A DNA stretch of 64,000 bases from DVEG01 sp964405435 (GTDB lineage Bacteria > Cyanobacteriota > Cyanobacteriia > Cyanobacteriales > Oscillatoriaceae): contig CAYOOD010000028.1 of NCBI GenBank assembly GCA_964405435.1, forward strand, positions 17,037 to 81,036, in the 5' to 3' direction. The notes beneath the pieces are model-generated. The model searched no databases and had not been told where the DNA came from. It worked only from the letters and a program-made list of their open reading frames with translations. Made by a program: the position numbers and the translations under genes. Below, in pieces: positions 23,671-33,056 of the stretch (the first letter of the stretch is position 1; each line of letters begins with the position of its first letter).

Positions 23671-23919
23671 TTAAGACGCCGTTATATTCCGAATGGCATA
23701 TCCAATAACAATGCCGATGAGCATGGCCCAGATTTGGCCAGTCTGTACGAAATTATTCCAGAATTTTTGCACGTCAGTAAAAAGACTTGTTTCGCTCACT
23801 TGTTGCGCCAGCACCGCCCCATTAAATAGCGCCTTCCAAACAAACAACTGCACCGACTCGCTGCCACCCGTCGCGGTGGCTAAGCCAGTTGTCACTTCCT
23901 GTATTAAATTCAGTATCAT
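23671..23919 (-). CDS. Small protein with C-terminal membrane segment
   Basis: 82 residues. An amphipathic helical N-terminus leads to a C-terminal hydrophobic segment (IWAMLIGIVIGYAIRNI, about 62-78). AGGAGAG lies before the ATG. It has no known domain. The pattern is that of a small tail-anchored membrane protein. It lies upstream of argH on the same strand with a 54-base gap. Confidence 0.6.
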   Translation of the reverse strand: MILNLIQEVTTGLATATGGSESVQLFVWKALFNGAVLAQQVSETSLFTDVQKFWNNFVQTGQIWAMLIGIVIGYAIRNITAS

Positions 23920-24223
23920 CTTTTTTCTCTCCTGTACGAAAATGAAGCGTCGCTCTCCGCGCGCTGCCTCGGACTCGGGCTTCCCTCTCCTGAACCGCTA
24001 GAACGCGCCGTGCAGGCAGCACATCTTTAAATTTCGCTTTCTTTTCGCCGTTTGTCAAAGAGGGGCGCGAGACTCTTGCCTGTGTGTCAGTTTACCTTTG
24101 ACGCCCGCCCTTTGACGTGTAAGTGCTGAAAGTTTTAATCTTAAGTTTGCATTCTAAAGGATAAGAGGGGGCGCGAGGGTTTCCCCTGGCTGCCCCCTTC
24201 TTCACTGTTCTTTCCTCAACCGT
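23920..24223. other. Intergenic region, no gene seen
   Basis: 304 bases between two minus-strand genes. No repeat of the dispersed families and no RNA gene is recognised. It should contain the promoter of the small membrane protein. Confidence 0.4.
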
Positions 24224-25747
24224 TCACTCGGCGTCCGCGTCCGTCTCGGGAGTTTGCACCTGCATGACCACCAGCGTCATGTCGTCGCTGTTGCGGTTGT
24301 TCGGGCCAATAAACTGCTGCACCCGGTCGAACAGGTACTCCAGAATCGCTTGAGGCCCGCTGCAGTGGCGGCAAGCCCACTCAAACGCTTTAACCAGGTT
24401 TTCCTCGTCGAAGCGATCGCCGTTTTTGTTGGCCGCATCCGTAAACCCGTCGGTGTAATAAATGATTGTATCGCCGGGATAGAGCTGCACTTGCGCTTCT
24501 TGATAAGGGCTGTCCGCATCCAAACCGATCAGCATCCCCAGCGTATCCAGGCGCTCGATCGCCCCGGTTGCCGCTTGCCACAGCAGCGGCGGATTGTGGG
24601 CAGCGTTGCTGTACGACAGCACCCGCGTCGCCGGGTCAAACTCCGAATAAAACAGGGTGACAAACCGATGGGAATTCTCCAAGTCGTTGTACATGACTCG
24701 GTTTAAATGCTGCAAAATCCGCGCCGGCGAGTGGCCGTTGAGGACTTCTGCCCGCAGCATTCCGCGCGTCATCGTCATAATCAGCCCAGCCGGAACGCCC
24801 TTGCCCATGACATCCCCGATCACCACGCTCCAGGGACCCGCTGGGTTGCGGGAGTTTTTTTGCCCTACCTTGTCGTGGCTGGTAGGAATGAAATCGTAGT
24901 AGTCTCCGCCGACGCGGTTGGCTGTCTGGCACTTTGCCGCCAGTTCGACGCCCTGAATTTTGGGACATTGGCGGGGCAGCAGCCGCAGTTGGATTTCTGC
25001 GCCAATTTCTAGCTCTCGATCCAGGCGCTCCTTCTGGCGCAGCTCGACGGTGAGTTCGTCGTTTTCAATAGCCACTGCCGTCTGGTCGGCCACCAACCGG
25101 ACTAACTTCTGGCGGGTTTCCGTCCACTTGTATTCGGGATCGCGGCTGAAAACGTACAGGCGTCCCCGCTCGGCATTTTTGATCAGAATCGCCGTTCCGA
25201 ACAACTGCACGTCTGGCCCCAAGGAACGGCTGACCTGATAGTCCAGGGTTGCCGTGTTGGGCGTGACGGGGGTGGCGGTTGAGAAAGAGGCGGCGAGCTG
25301 GCGGGTTGCTGCCTCCAGCGCTTGGCGGATATCCTGACACTGGCGACCGTCCTGACAGTGCAGCCGCTGCAATCTCACTTGGCCATTGGGTTTGTAGAGT
25401 ACCAGAGCGCCTCCGTCTGCATCGGTGACGCGACTGGCTACGAGGGGAATCAGCTCTAAAAACTGATTTAAATTGTTGAAGCTTCGCAGGGCGAATCCTA
25501 GAGAACTCAACAAATCCTGTATCTTGTGCTGTTCCCGCTGCAACCGCGCCACCAGTTCTTTGAGGGCAAAAACCGGTGTCACGTCGCTCGAAGCACTACT
25601 GTTGGCTGGATTCACAGATTGCGATGGCCGGCGAGGCAGAGGTACAGCAGTCATCGGGGTAGCCGTGATGGGGTTCAAGGATGCTCGGTCTAAAGGATAG
25701 TAGGAACTGAGAAAGTTGAAAGCAGTTGCCCGATCGCGCGGCTGCAT
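24224..25747 (-). CDS. GAF domain SpoIIE-type (PP2C-like) protein phosphatase
   Basis: 507 residues from ATG 25747; a GTG at 25828 would add 27 residues. A short N-terminal linker and helix lead to a GAF domain (about residues 90-230) and a PP2C/SpoIIE domain (about 270-490). The latter shows GGDYYDFIPTS, VVIGDVMGKGVPAGLIMT, YSNAAHNPPLL and YYTDGFTDAANKNGDRF, with the metal-binding Asp residues of the family. RsbU-like phosphatases of this type act on anti-sigma-factor antagonists, and many cyanobacterial genomes have several. Its substrate is unknown, as no STAS-domain gene is adjacent. Confidence 0.88.
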   Translation of the reverse strand: MQPRDRATAFNFLSSYYPLDRASLNPITATPMTAVPLPRRPSQSVNPANSSASSDVTPVFALKELVARLQREQHKIQDLLSSLGFALRSFNNLNQFLELIPLVASRVTDADGGALVLYKPNGQVRLQRLHCQDGRQCQDIRQALEAATRQLAASFSTATPVTPNTATLDYQVSRSLGPDVQLFGTAILIKNAERGRLYVFSRDPEYKWTETRQKLVRLVADQTAVAIENDELTVELRQKERLDRELEIGAEIQLRLLPRQCPKIQGVELAAKCQTANRVGGDYYDFIPTSHDKVGQKNSRNPAGPWSVVIGDVMGKGVPAGLIMTMTRGMLRAEVLNGHSPARILQHLNRVMYNDLENSHRFVTLFYSEFDPATRVLSYSNAAHNPPLLWQAATGAIERLDTLGMLIGLDADSPYQEAQVQLYPGDTIIYYTDGFTDAANKNGDRFDEENLVKAFEWACRHCSGPQAILEYLFDRVQQFIGPNNRNSDDMTLVVMQVQTPETDADAE

Positions 25748-26349
25748 CAGTGCAGTCGGCTTTCTTTTCTGCTCACTATAGCGGCTTTTTGACAAAAGAA
25801 CTGTTACCAGAGTGTCGATCGCGTCCACTTTTTGGACTTCGCGGAAGGATACGCGCTGCGAAAGCTGCTTATTTATGGAGAAATTCTAGCGAATGCCAAG
25901 AGGGATAATCGGAATATGTTGTGGCAGTTCCGGACTCTGCACCTTTGAGCTGAACCCACAGACGCGACGAGAATAGACGAGATGCACGAAAAGCGATCGC
26001 CTGCATCTTTTCGCGCTCGTGAAAAGCGCGCGCGCTTCGCCATACCCGCAACGCAACGAATGCTGCTCGAAGCCGAGGACTGAACTGGTCAACTTTTGAC
26101 AGCCTGCCAACCTCAAATCTCTCAAGACATTAATCATAGCCTCGATAGAGCTTCCTGTTTGCTGACAAACAGGGTGCTTCTCCCGCTCATTGTTACCGGA
26201 TTCCCGTACTTCCGTCAATATACCTACGGGAGCATTTTGGCAATTTTTGCTAAATCCTTTCAAATCCGGGTGAATGCGCTTTTTTTCTCGCCCCTGCTTC
26301 CGGCCCCCGGCAGCAACCCACGGGCAACCGGACGGCAGGGGCTGCGTCC
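25748..26349. other. Intergenic region, no gene seen
   Basis: About 600 bases between the minus-strand phosphatase and ftsY, both transcribed leftward. Open frames of 60-125 codons on both strands look like chance reading. No RNA gene or clear terminator is identified. Confidence 0.4.
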
Positions 26350-27918
26350 TCAGCCACTAATCAGGGCCTCGACAAACTCGTAGCTGGAAAAGGGGCGCAG
26401 GTCTTCTATGCCTTCGCCGGCACCGATAAAGCGGATGGGCAAGCCCAACTGCTGCACGACCGCTAGGGCAATCCCCCCTTTAGCAGTTCCGTCTAATTTT
26501 GTCAAGACCACTCCCGTCAGTTGCACGACTTCGGAGAAAACTTGCGCTTGGCGCAGGCCGTTTTGGCCCAGGGTGGCGTCCAAAACCAGCAGGGCTTGAA
26601 TCTTGGCATCCGGGGCTCGTTTATCGACAATCCGCCGAACTTTTGCCAGTTCGTCCATCAAATTTTTCTTGTTCTGAAGCCGTCCGGCGGTGTCGAGGAG
26701 CAGCAGTTCCGTTTCCCGGGCTTTGGCGGCTTCGATCGCGTCGTACACCACTGCCGCCGGGTCGGTATTCTTGCCGGGATTGGCGATCACCTCGACCCCG
26801 CTGCGCTGGCCCCAGATTTTCACCTGCTCCACCGCCGCTGCCCGGAAGGTATCCGCCGCCCCGATCAAGCAGCGATAGCCGGATTTTTGGCCGAGGTGGG
26901 CGAGTTTGCCGATGGTGGTGGTTTTGCCCGCTCCATTGACGCCGGTCATCAGCCAGATATTCAGCTTGTCTTTTTCTGGGACAAAACCGGCACTGTCAGC
27001 GTTGGCGGCAGGACGGTCGAGCATGTCCCGCAGGATTTGTTTCAGGTAGGCGATCGCCCCCTCCGGCGGCAGTGCTTCCTCTCGCAGTTTGTTCTGCAGC
27101 GCGCCGATAATATAATCCGTCGCCTCAACCCCTACATCGGCCTGCAATAGCAGCGCTTCGATTTCGCTGACAGCCGCCTGATTTAGCGGCCCCTGACCGA
27201 CGATCGCCTTGAGTTGGTTGATCAAACTGCGACGGGTTTTGTCCAAGCCCTGCCGCAGCTTTTTGAGCCAGGTAATTTCTTCAATAGAAATGTCGTCGGG
27301 ACGCCGCCCTTGAGCCGCCAAAACTTCCGCCGACCAGACGAACCCGTCGTCAAACGCCAGCTCGGGCATTCCTTGGCGCTGTGCGGCGGGGGCGACGGTT
27401 TCCGGTTCCGGCGTTTCGATCGCGCTGGCTTTGAGCCGTTCCATGCGATCGAGTCGGTCGGCTTCCGCCCGCGCCCAGAAGGGCACTGCTGCCGGCACGG
27501 CTTCCTCGCTGCTTTCGGTTTCGGCAGTCGTTGCTTCTATCGCTGCCTCTGGTTCGGTTGCGGCTTCTATGGCTGCGGGCTGCTCAGTCTGGGGCTCCTC
27601 CACTGCCGGCTCGGCAGGAGGCGATTCCGAAACCGCCTCGGGTGCCTCTGTCGCGGCCTCTCCTTCTGGGGCGATCGCGGCAGTTTCGGGCGCTGCTGAG
27701 GCGGTTTCTACCTGCGGCTGTTGCTGTTTCTGAACATTTTTATACGCCGCCTTCGCCCAGCTCAGGTAATCTTCCGCCGTGGCTGGAGCGCTTGAAAGCT
27801 GCGAGGCTGTTTCAGGGGCTTGTGCTTCAGGCTCAGCGGCAGCCGAGGAAGCTGCTTGCTCGTCCTGTTTTTCCTCAGATTTATCGCTATACTGGCGGCG
27901 AAACCAATTAAATGCCAT
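26350..27918 (-). CDS. ftsY: Signal recognition particle receptor FtsY
   Basis: 522 residues. It docks the Ffh-RNA-ribosome complex at the membrane through its GTPase. The first 220 residues are an acidic Ala/Glu/Pro-rich A-domain starting MAFNWFRRQYSDK. The N domain follows (LRQGLDKTRRSLINQLKAIVG), then the G domain with GVNGAGKTTTIGKLA (about 328-342), DTFRAAAVEQ, DTAGRLQNKKNLMDELAKV, TKLDGTAKGG and GAGEGIEDLRPF. The long acidic start is usual for cyanobacterial FtsY. Confidence 0.97.
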   Translation of the reverse strand: MAFNWFRRQYSDKSEEKQDEQAASSAAAEPEAQAPETASQLSSAPATAEDYLSWAKAAYKNVQKQQQPQVETASAAPETAAIAPEGEAATEAPEAVSESPPAEPAVEEPQTEQPAAIEAATEPEAAIEATTAETESSEEAVPAAVPFWARAEADRLDRMERLKASAIETPEPETVAPAAQRQGMPELAFDDGFVWSAEVLAAQGRRPDDISIEEITWLKKLRQGLDKTRRSLINQLKAIVGQGPLNQAAVSEIEALLLQADVGVEATDYIIGALQNKLREEALPPEGAIAYLKQILRDMLDRPAANADSAGFVPEKDKLNIWLMTGVNGAGKTTTIGKLAHLGQKSGYRCLIGAADTFRAAAVEQVKIWGQRSGVEVIANPGKNTDPAAVVYDAIEAAKARETELLLLDTAGRLQNKKNLMDELAKVRRIVDKRAPDAKIQALLVLDATLGQNGLRQAQVFSEVVQLTGVVLTKLDGTAKGGIALAVVQQLGLPIRFIGAGEGIEDLRPFSSYEFVEALISG

Positions 27919-28183
27919 ATATTTACCCGACTGTTATGCTGGCGACTTTAGAGTTTAGTTTTTAGAATTTTGATTTTAGATTTTAAAGGAGAAAGGGGCA
28001 TGGGGAATGGGGAATTGAGAATTGGGAATTGGGCATTGGGAATTGGGCATTGAGAATTGGTTCTCGGGCATTGGTTGGATTATTTTTTTCTATTTTCCAC
28101 ACCATCAGAGCCATGCCCCATGCCATGCATGCCCATGCCATGCATGCCCATGCCATACATGCCCATGCCCGATGCCCCATTTC
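27919..28183. repeat. Low-complexity repeats between ftsY and nusB
   Basis: Two types of short tandem repeat. From 27995 to 28065 a GGGAATTGGGCATTG-like 15-base motif recurs (related to 45300-45350). From about 28111 to 28170 a motif of the type CATGCATGCCCATGC recurs about three times. No gene is present. Such repeats are common between genes of filamentous cyanobacteria. Confidence 0.75.
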
Positions 28184-28813
28184 CTAAACGTTGGGCAATT
28201 CTTCTTTGAGGCGATCGCTCACCCGGCGCAAGACGCCATTGATGAAGCGGTGCCCTTCTTCGCCGCTGTAGGTTTTGGACAGTTCCACCGCTTCGTTAAT
28301 CGCCACGCGATCGGGGACGCCCATATACATGATTTCTGCTGCGGCGATCCGCAGGATATCGCGATCGATTCTGGGCAAGCGATTTAACTGCCAGTCTACA
28401 AGGGATTGGCTGAGGACTTCATCGATCTGCTGGCGGTTGGTATTCACCTTGGAGAGAATCTCCAAGCTGTAGGCGCGGACTTCTTTTTGGTTGGCGAGAT
28501 TGATGAATTCCGGCAGTTGAACTGCCGCGCCCATGCGGTTGATGGCCGATTGGGTCAATTCTATGGCTTCTTTGACCATTGCTCGGGCACTGTCCACATC
28601 TGCGCTGCGCGTCTGGCTGCTCAAGAGGCGATCGCTGCCTCGTTTCAGTTCGGCGGCGGCAGTTTCGAGATTTTCGTGGACTTCTCCCGTCAGGGTGCGG
28701 ACAGCCGCCAGCACCACATCTTGCATCTGAGATGCGGCTAATTTTTCTAGATTTCCACTGAGCTGGCTCAAACTGAGCAGCGCTAGTTCGCGAGCGATTC
28801 GTTGGGCTTGCAT
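28184..28813 (-). CDS. nusB: Transcription antitermination factor NusB
   Basis: 209 residues. The N-terminus MQAQRIARELALLSLSQLSG and the C-terminal LNRLPRIDRDILRIAAAEIMYMGVPDRVAINEAVELSKTYSGEEGHRFINGVL are the NusB family core, the latter carrying the NusE-interacting region. A 70-residue helical insert between them (about 60-130) makes it longer than the 140-residue E. coli protein, as is usual in cyanobacteria. NusB joins NusE on boxA RNA to promote rRNA transcription. It follows DUF502 by 31 bases. Confidence 0.93.
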   Translation of the reverse strand: MQAQRIARELALLSLSQLSGNLEKLAASQMQDVVLAAVRTLTGEVHENLETAAAELKRGSDRLLSSQTRSADVDSARAMVKEAIELTQSAINRMGAAVQLPEFINLANQKEVRAYSLEILSKVNTNRQQIDEVLSQSLVDWQLNRLPRIDRDILRIAAAEIMYMGVPDRVAINEAVELSKTYSGEEGHRFINGVLRRVSDRLKEELPNV

Positions 28814-28844
28814 GGCGGCTGACTTTAATCTCCTGATATTCGGT

Positions 28845-29567
28845 TCAATCTTCTTCGGCGGGAATCGCCTGCAAGCGATTCTCCAGCCGTAACGGTTCCA
28901 GTTTCTTGTCGGATGCGCCGAGCGAGGAAGTCACTGCCGATGAGTTTGGGCTGACGATGCCGCCAGAGATAATCACTTTAAAGGCATCTTCAATGGACAT
29001 CGACAGCTCGATCGTGTCTTCCTCTGGCACGATCGTGTACCAGCCGGTGGTGGGGTTGGGCGTGGTGGGGATGAAAATACTCAGCATCGGGGTGGTGAGG
29101 TGCGATTGGATGTCGCTGCCAATCGTATTGGTGACAAAGCCCAACGACCAGACCCCTTTTCGAGGATATTCTACTAAGACTACCCGGCGAAACTTCTCGT
29201 TAGAATCTTTCAGCAGCGTTTCGAGCAACTGTTTGAGGGTTTTGTAAACAGAGCCCGCTAGCGGGATGGCTTGCAACAAGCGTTCGCCGAAATCTAGCAG
29301 CCAGCGCCCGACTATATTGCGGGCCATCAGGCCGATCGCCAGAATGCTCACCAGTGGCACAGTCAGCCCTACCACTAGATTTAGTATATTCACCAGGATA
29401 GGGTGGAGGCCGTCAAAGGGGTTGATCTGCTTGGGGATTTTGGTGAGCAGGTCGATCACCCAGTTGGCGATGGTAATCGTCAGCCAGATGGTCGTCGCTA
29501 AGGGAATCACCACCAGCAGCCCTGCAATCAAGTCATTTTTTAAGTCCTGCATGAAGCGATTGGTCAC
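28845..29567 (-). CDS. DUF502 family membrane protein
   Basis: 240 residues. Two long membrane segments appear in the first 90 residues (LIAGLLVVIPLATTIWLTITIANWV and ILVNILNLVVGLTVPLVSILAIGLMARNIVG). They are followed by a conserved cytosolic part with PLAGSVYKTLKQLLETLL, VVLVEYPRKGVWSLGFVTN and IFIPTTPNPTTGWYTIVPEEDT. That order is diagnostic for DUF502. Its function is unknown. The frame opens at GTG 29567, with an ATG at 29552 possible. It is likely co-transcribed with nusB. Confidence 0.88.
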   Translation of the reverse strand: MTNRFMQDLKNDLIAGLLVVIPLATTIWLTITIANWVIDLLTKIPKQINPFDGLHPILVNILNLVVGLTVPLVSILAIGLMARNIVGRWLLDFGERLLQAIPLAGSVYKTLKQLLETLLKDSNEKFRRVVLVEYPRKGVWSLGFVTNTIGSDIQSHLTTPMLSIFIPTTPNPTTGWYTIVPEEDTIELSMSIEDAFKVIISGGIVSPNSSAVTSSLGASDKKLEPLRLENRLQAIPAEED

Positions 29568-30021
29568 GGCTAGCCTACTCTCCTTTAACTGGCTGTTGTA
29601 ATCATTGCACTAGAAGCACGCTCGTTGCGCTCGGCTGGCTGTCGGTGAAGGACCTCCGATGCCCTGCAGGCTGGCCGCGCGGCCAACTGCCATTGATTCG
29701 GCCCTCTTCTGCCGGACATCTGGCTTATTTTTAGCTGGCATGTCCGGGAACTCTGTTAATTATTTTGGCAGATTTGTAAAGTTTTGTTTCAATCTTAACT
29801 CCACAAGCGCTACAGCCTACTCGGGCTTTTCGTTTGGCTAGCTGCAAATAGTTATCGACTGTAAGCCTGATGACAAGCCTCCACTGCTAGACTTCGACCC
29901 CGCCGTCGGGCTTTTTTCCCGTCTGAGTTTCCAGCTTGACAAGCAGCCCCGTTCCTTAGATAGCTTAAAATAATTAGTATCAAATTTAACATTTATTTTC
30001 AGACGGCTTCCCGGTTCCGCC
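29568..30021. other. Intergenic region, no gene seen
   Basis: Gap of about 450 bases between two minus-strand genes. It includes a small hairpin CCCG-CCGT-CGGG with a T-run near 29899-29916 on the plus strand, but no plus-strand gene ends there. No tRNA fold or gene is recognised. Confidence 0.4.
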
Positions 30022-30912
30022 TTACTGGCCCGAAATAGCGGTCGCTGAATCGGCGTTTGATTCTCCTGTCGGGCTGGTTGGGTCTGAAGCGGGCAATGGA
30101 TTGTACTTCATTTCCCGGACTTTTAGCAAGATGAGATACTCGTAAAATGCCTGCAAGGTACACCAGGCAAACCCTGCTTGTCCGTCCAAAAATCCCCCCA
30201 GCAGAAAGTACATGTAGAAAAAGCGCAGCAAGGGTCTGCACGGCAAGCGCAGTGACAAATCTTTCAGGGCTCGCCGTCTGGCTACTTCGGAGTGGCCAAA
30301 TAACAGGTCGCGCAAGCTGACGCTTTCCCCCTTTTCCAGTTGGCGCAGAGTTTCGATCGCTTCGTCGGTGGAGTAGCGGTTGTGTTTTTCAATCCACCGG
30401 CTCAATCCCTTGGAGCAGGTGTAGTGGGGGTAGCTTTCTCGCAAAAATCCGGTAGGCCCATCGCAAACCTCCCGTTCGGTATGGCCGTAATCGGTGAACC
30501 ACACCTTATCTTTGCGAAACAGCCGCATTTGGTAGCGGGGATACTGGGTGCTGTGGCGAATCCACCGATTCATAAAGATGACGCGCTCGGCGACGTAGTA
30601 GCCGATATAGTCTTTGGATTGGATCGCCTGCAGGCACTCTTGAAACAGCGCTGGGGTCATGCGCTCGTCGGCTTCTAAAATGTAAACCCATTCGTGCTTG
30701 ACGGGCACGGATTTGAGCATCCACGTCCTCTGCCGCCCGTGACTTTCAAATGGATGTTCTGCAATTCGGACGGGATAGCGGCGAGCAATTTCTAGGGTGC
30801 GATCGCTGCTGCACGAGTCCACGATCGCAATGTCATCTGACATCAGCGCTGACTCAATACATGCCGCAATGTCGATCTCTTCGTTGTAGGTCAGAATATA
30901 AATAGAGAACAT
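30022..30912 (-). CDS. Glycosyltransferase family 2
   Basis: 296 residues from ATG 30912; the frame extends 48 bases further upstream. The start FSIYILTYNEEIDIAACIESAL, then DDIAIVDSCSSDRTLEIAR and EADERMT, is the GT-A nucleotide-sugar fold. It belongs to the branch of WaaE/KdtX-like glucosyltransferases used for lipopolysaccharide or exopolysaccharide synthesis, with WVYILEADERMTP as the acidic metal site. The C-terminal hydrophobic stretch (RPLLRFFYMYFLLGGFLDGQ) suggests membrane association. The acceptor is unknown. Confidence 0.85.
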   Translation of the reverse strand: MFSIYILTYNEEIDIAACIESALMSDDIAIVDSCSSDRTLEIARRYPVRIAEHPFESHGRQRTWMLKSVPVKHEWVYILEADERMTPALFQECLQAIQSKDYIGYYVAERVIFMNRWIRHSTQYPRYQMRLFRKDKVWFTDYGHTEREVCDGPTGFLRESYPHYTCSKGLSRWIEKHNRYSTDEAIETLRQLEKGESVSLRDLLFGHSEVARRRALKDLSLRLPCRPLLRFFYMYFLLGGFLDGQAGFAWCTLQAFYEYLILLKVREMKYNPLPASDPTSPTGESNADSATAISGQ

Positions 30913-31083
30913 TTCCAGCGTCACAGCGTGAAGAAAATTTAGGAAAGAATTAAAAAGCAAAACTCCAACTTCCTAAAGTTGAGATAGCCTCTCACCTTTG
31001 ACGGGTGAATTTCGCCTTTTTAATTCATTCCCTGGCACCGAGAGAAGCGCCGAGAAAGCCGCCCCGAATCGCAGCAGTGCAAC

Positions 31084-31911
31084 TTAGCGAACGGACGCTT
31101 TGCGACGCCCGACTTTGAAATATCCCATATTTTTTAAGCCACTCCAGCCAATGGCGATATATCCAGCAGCCAAGAGCAAACTGCTAATCCCCGTCTGCAA
31201 ACCAGCCTTTAAAGAAGTCATTTTGGTTTGTTCCATCAGTTGTTCTTTCTGACCCCGAATCTGTGTCAGTTGTTGATTTTCCAAGGTTTGCGTGTTGAAT
31301 CGCTGCTCTACAAACTGGTCGATCGCGTTGGGGTCTTCTTTGGACTTGCGCAGCACCTCTTTCACGGGATCGGGGACTGCCGGACTGTTGAGTGCTTCGT
31401 TAAGTCTCTGCTCGTTTTCTATTACTTGGCTGAGCTGGCTTTTCAATCGGCTTTGTTCGCCTTCTATTTGCTTTTTCACGTCCTGGTTGTTCAACTGGGT
31501 TTGCAGTTGAGATTCGAGCTGCGACGCCCGCGCGTTAATCTGATCGAGCTTTTCTGTTCTGTCCAGACGCACGTTGTTCAGGTGTAGGGGAAACAGTAAC
31601 AAGAAGATTAATCCGAGAAAACTCGATAGCAAAAGTGCCCAAAATTTACCATCTAGCAGGGTTTTTCGGTTGGGGTAGCTGCCGGAAAGATTGCCCTCAA
31701 GCCCAAACCCTGCCAACAGTAAAGCCAGTCCCACCATCGGGATGATTCCCCGATCGACGAGCTGGGTGGTTAAGGCCATTTGCCACTGCCGCTGCAGAAA
31801 GTTCGGCGGAAATAGCAAAATTAAATAGTCTATCAGAGAAGATACAATCAATATAATTCCGACAATCTTCAGGGTTTGAGCAGCTAGAGAATACGGTTGA
31901 CGGCTATCCAT
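31084..31911 (-). CDS. HpsJ-like membrane protein
   Basis: 275 residues with four likely membrane segments (about 15-34, 55-70, 88-108, and near the C-terminus at SLLLAAGYIAIGWSGL). Between the third and fourth there is a long Gln/Asn/Leu-rich coiled coil (110-225). This layout, with the LAAQTLKIVGIILIVSSLIDYLILLFPPNF start, fits HpsJ, a protein of hormogonium polysaccharide synthesis and motility in filamentous cyanobacteria. The assignment is from topology and remembered sequence, so moderate. A family 2 glycosyltransferase follows on the same strand. Confidence 0.62.
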   Translation of the reverse strand: MDSRQPYSLAAQTLKIVGIILIVSSLIDYLILLFPPNFLQRQWQMALTTQLVDRGIIPMVGLALLLAGFGLEGNLSGSYPNRKTLLDGKFWALLLSSFLGLIFLLLFPLHLNNVRLDRTEKLDQINARASQLESQLQTQLNNQDVKKQIEGEQSRLKSQLSQVIENEQRLNEALNSPAVPDPVKEVLRKSKEDPNAIDQFVEQRFNTQTLENQQLTQIRGQKEQLMEQTKMTSLKAGLQTGISSLLLAAGYIAIGWSGLKNMGYFKVGRRKASVR

Positions 31912-32297
31912 CGCTTTCAGTTGGCTTCTGTGTGAGTGACTTGTTGTCTATTTCAAACTTAACGGATTGCTATTAAAAGTATGCCCTCCATTCCAGAGAA
32001 AAAAAGCAGTCTCTCGGAAACGTGGGGGCAGCGGCAGCATCGCGGTGCGGGCTCCGGGCTCACGGAGCGGATCGGAGAGTGTAGGGATTTTCATCGGTCT
32101 TCGCAGCCGTTCGTCGCGACTGTCTGGAAAATAGGGGGTTGGGGATTGGGCCAAAGAGCGGGCCAGATGTTCATTTTCTCCTGGGGTCTGTTGTTGTCGT
32201 GAAGGTCTGTGCTGGAAGGGAATCGCCTGCACTGCCGCCTCGATCGCCGCAGCAATCAGCCGCGCGCGCCTGCCGTCTGGGTGCGTCTGACGAAAAA
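31912..32297. other. Intergenic region, no gene seen
   Basis: The 386 bases downstream of the glycosyltransferase at 32298 carry only overlapping chance frames on both strands. No repeat of the dispersed family is present. Confidence 0.35.
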
Positions 32298-33044
32298 TTA
32301 CCCTCGGACTTGCGAACGTCCCCACCCCCGACGATACCAGTCCGCAAGCCGATGCGGCGGCACCCCCAGGAAATAGGCAATAATCACCAGTTGGTTGAGG
32401 AGTGTGGTCTTCAGCACGCCCAATTTCTGCCACCGACGGGCGGAGGTTAAGACGCTGCACGGTATAATGTTAATCTTTCCCAGGCGTCGCAATTGGCGCA
32501 TCAAGTGAAAATCTTCCATTATCGGCATCTCTGCAAAACCGCCGATACTTTTAAAGACGCAAGCCCAAATAAAAATGGCTTGATCTCCGTAGGGCATCTG
32601 CAAAAAGCGCGATCGCCAATTGGCCCCTTTTTCAATCAGCCGCAGGGAACGCCCCTCCCTGTCAATCCCTAACTCAAATGCACCGGCGATCGCTCCTTCC
32701 GCCGAGAGCGCCTGTCGTACCATCGCGTCGAATCCCTTCGGCAGTTGGGTATCGGCGTGGAGAAACATCAGGATTTCGCCCGTGGCAGCTAAAGCTCCGG
32801 CATTCATTTGATTGGCTCGACCGGTTTTCTCGACGAGGATCTGGACGCCCATCGCCCGGGCTAGCTCCGCTGTTCCGTCTTGGCTGCCGCCATCCGTGAC
32901 TATCACCTCTGTATTGACGGACGCTTTCGCCGCAGCCAGGGTTTTTTGGATGTTGGCGGCTTCATTGAGCGCGGGTATGATTATGGATATTTTGCATTCT
33001 GAATTTGGGGTTTTGGATTGGGAATCTAGATCGGGTAATCCCAT
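32298..33044 (-). CDS. Family 2 glycosyltransferase, TIGR04283-type
   Basis: 248 residues. The pattern is that of the TIGR04283 transferase group: SIIIPALNEAANIQKTLAAA, VTDGGSQDGTAELARAMG, GRANQMNAGALAATGEILMFLHADT, YGDQAIF, and MEDFHLMRQLRRLGK. These have a GT-A fold and often pair with the TIGR04282/DUF2064 protein, as here: that gene lies 12 bases upstream in the same direction. They are sometimes annotated in arsenosugar or selenium contexts, but I see no such genes nearby. Confidence 0.87.
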   Translation of the reverse strand: MGLPDLDSQSKTPNSECKISIIIPALNEAANIQKTLAAAKASVNTEVIVTDGGSQDGTAELARAMGVQILVEKTGRANQMNAGALAATGEILMFLHADTQLPKGFDAMVRQALSAEGAIAGAFELGIDREGRSLRLIEKGANWRSRFLQMPYGDQAIFIWACVFKSIGGFAEMPIMEDFHLMRQLRRLGKINIIPCSVLTSARRWQKLGVLKTTLLNQLVIIAYFLGVPPHRLADWYRRGWGRSQVRG

Positions 33045-33056
33045 TTTGCTATAAAT

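Noticed and set aside
25886..26263. 125-codon minus-strand frame between the phosphatase and ftsY
   Set aside because: No domain, poor start and atypical composition; probably chance.
29897..29916. Possible plus-strand terminator (short hairpin and T-run)
   Set aside because: Stem is only four bases and no plus-strand gene ends there.
31948..32460. 170-codon minus-strand frame overlapping the TIGR04283 glycosyltransferase
   Set aside because: It overlaps the real gene in another frame and shows no family match.
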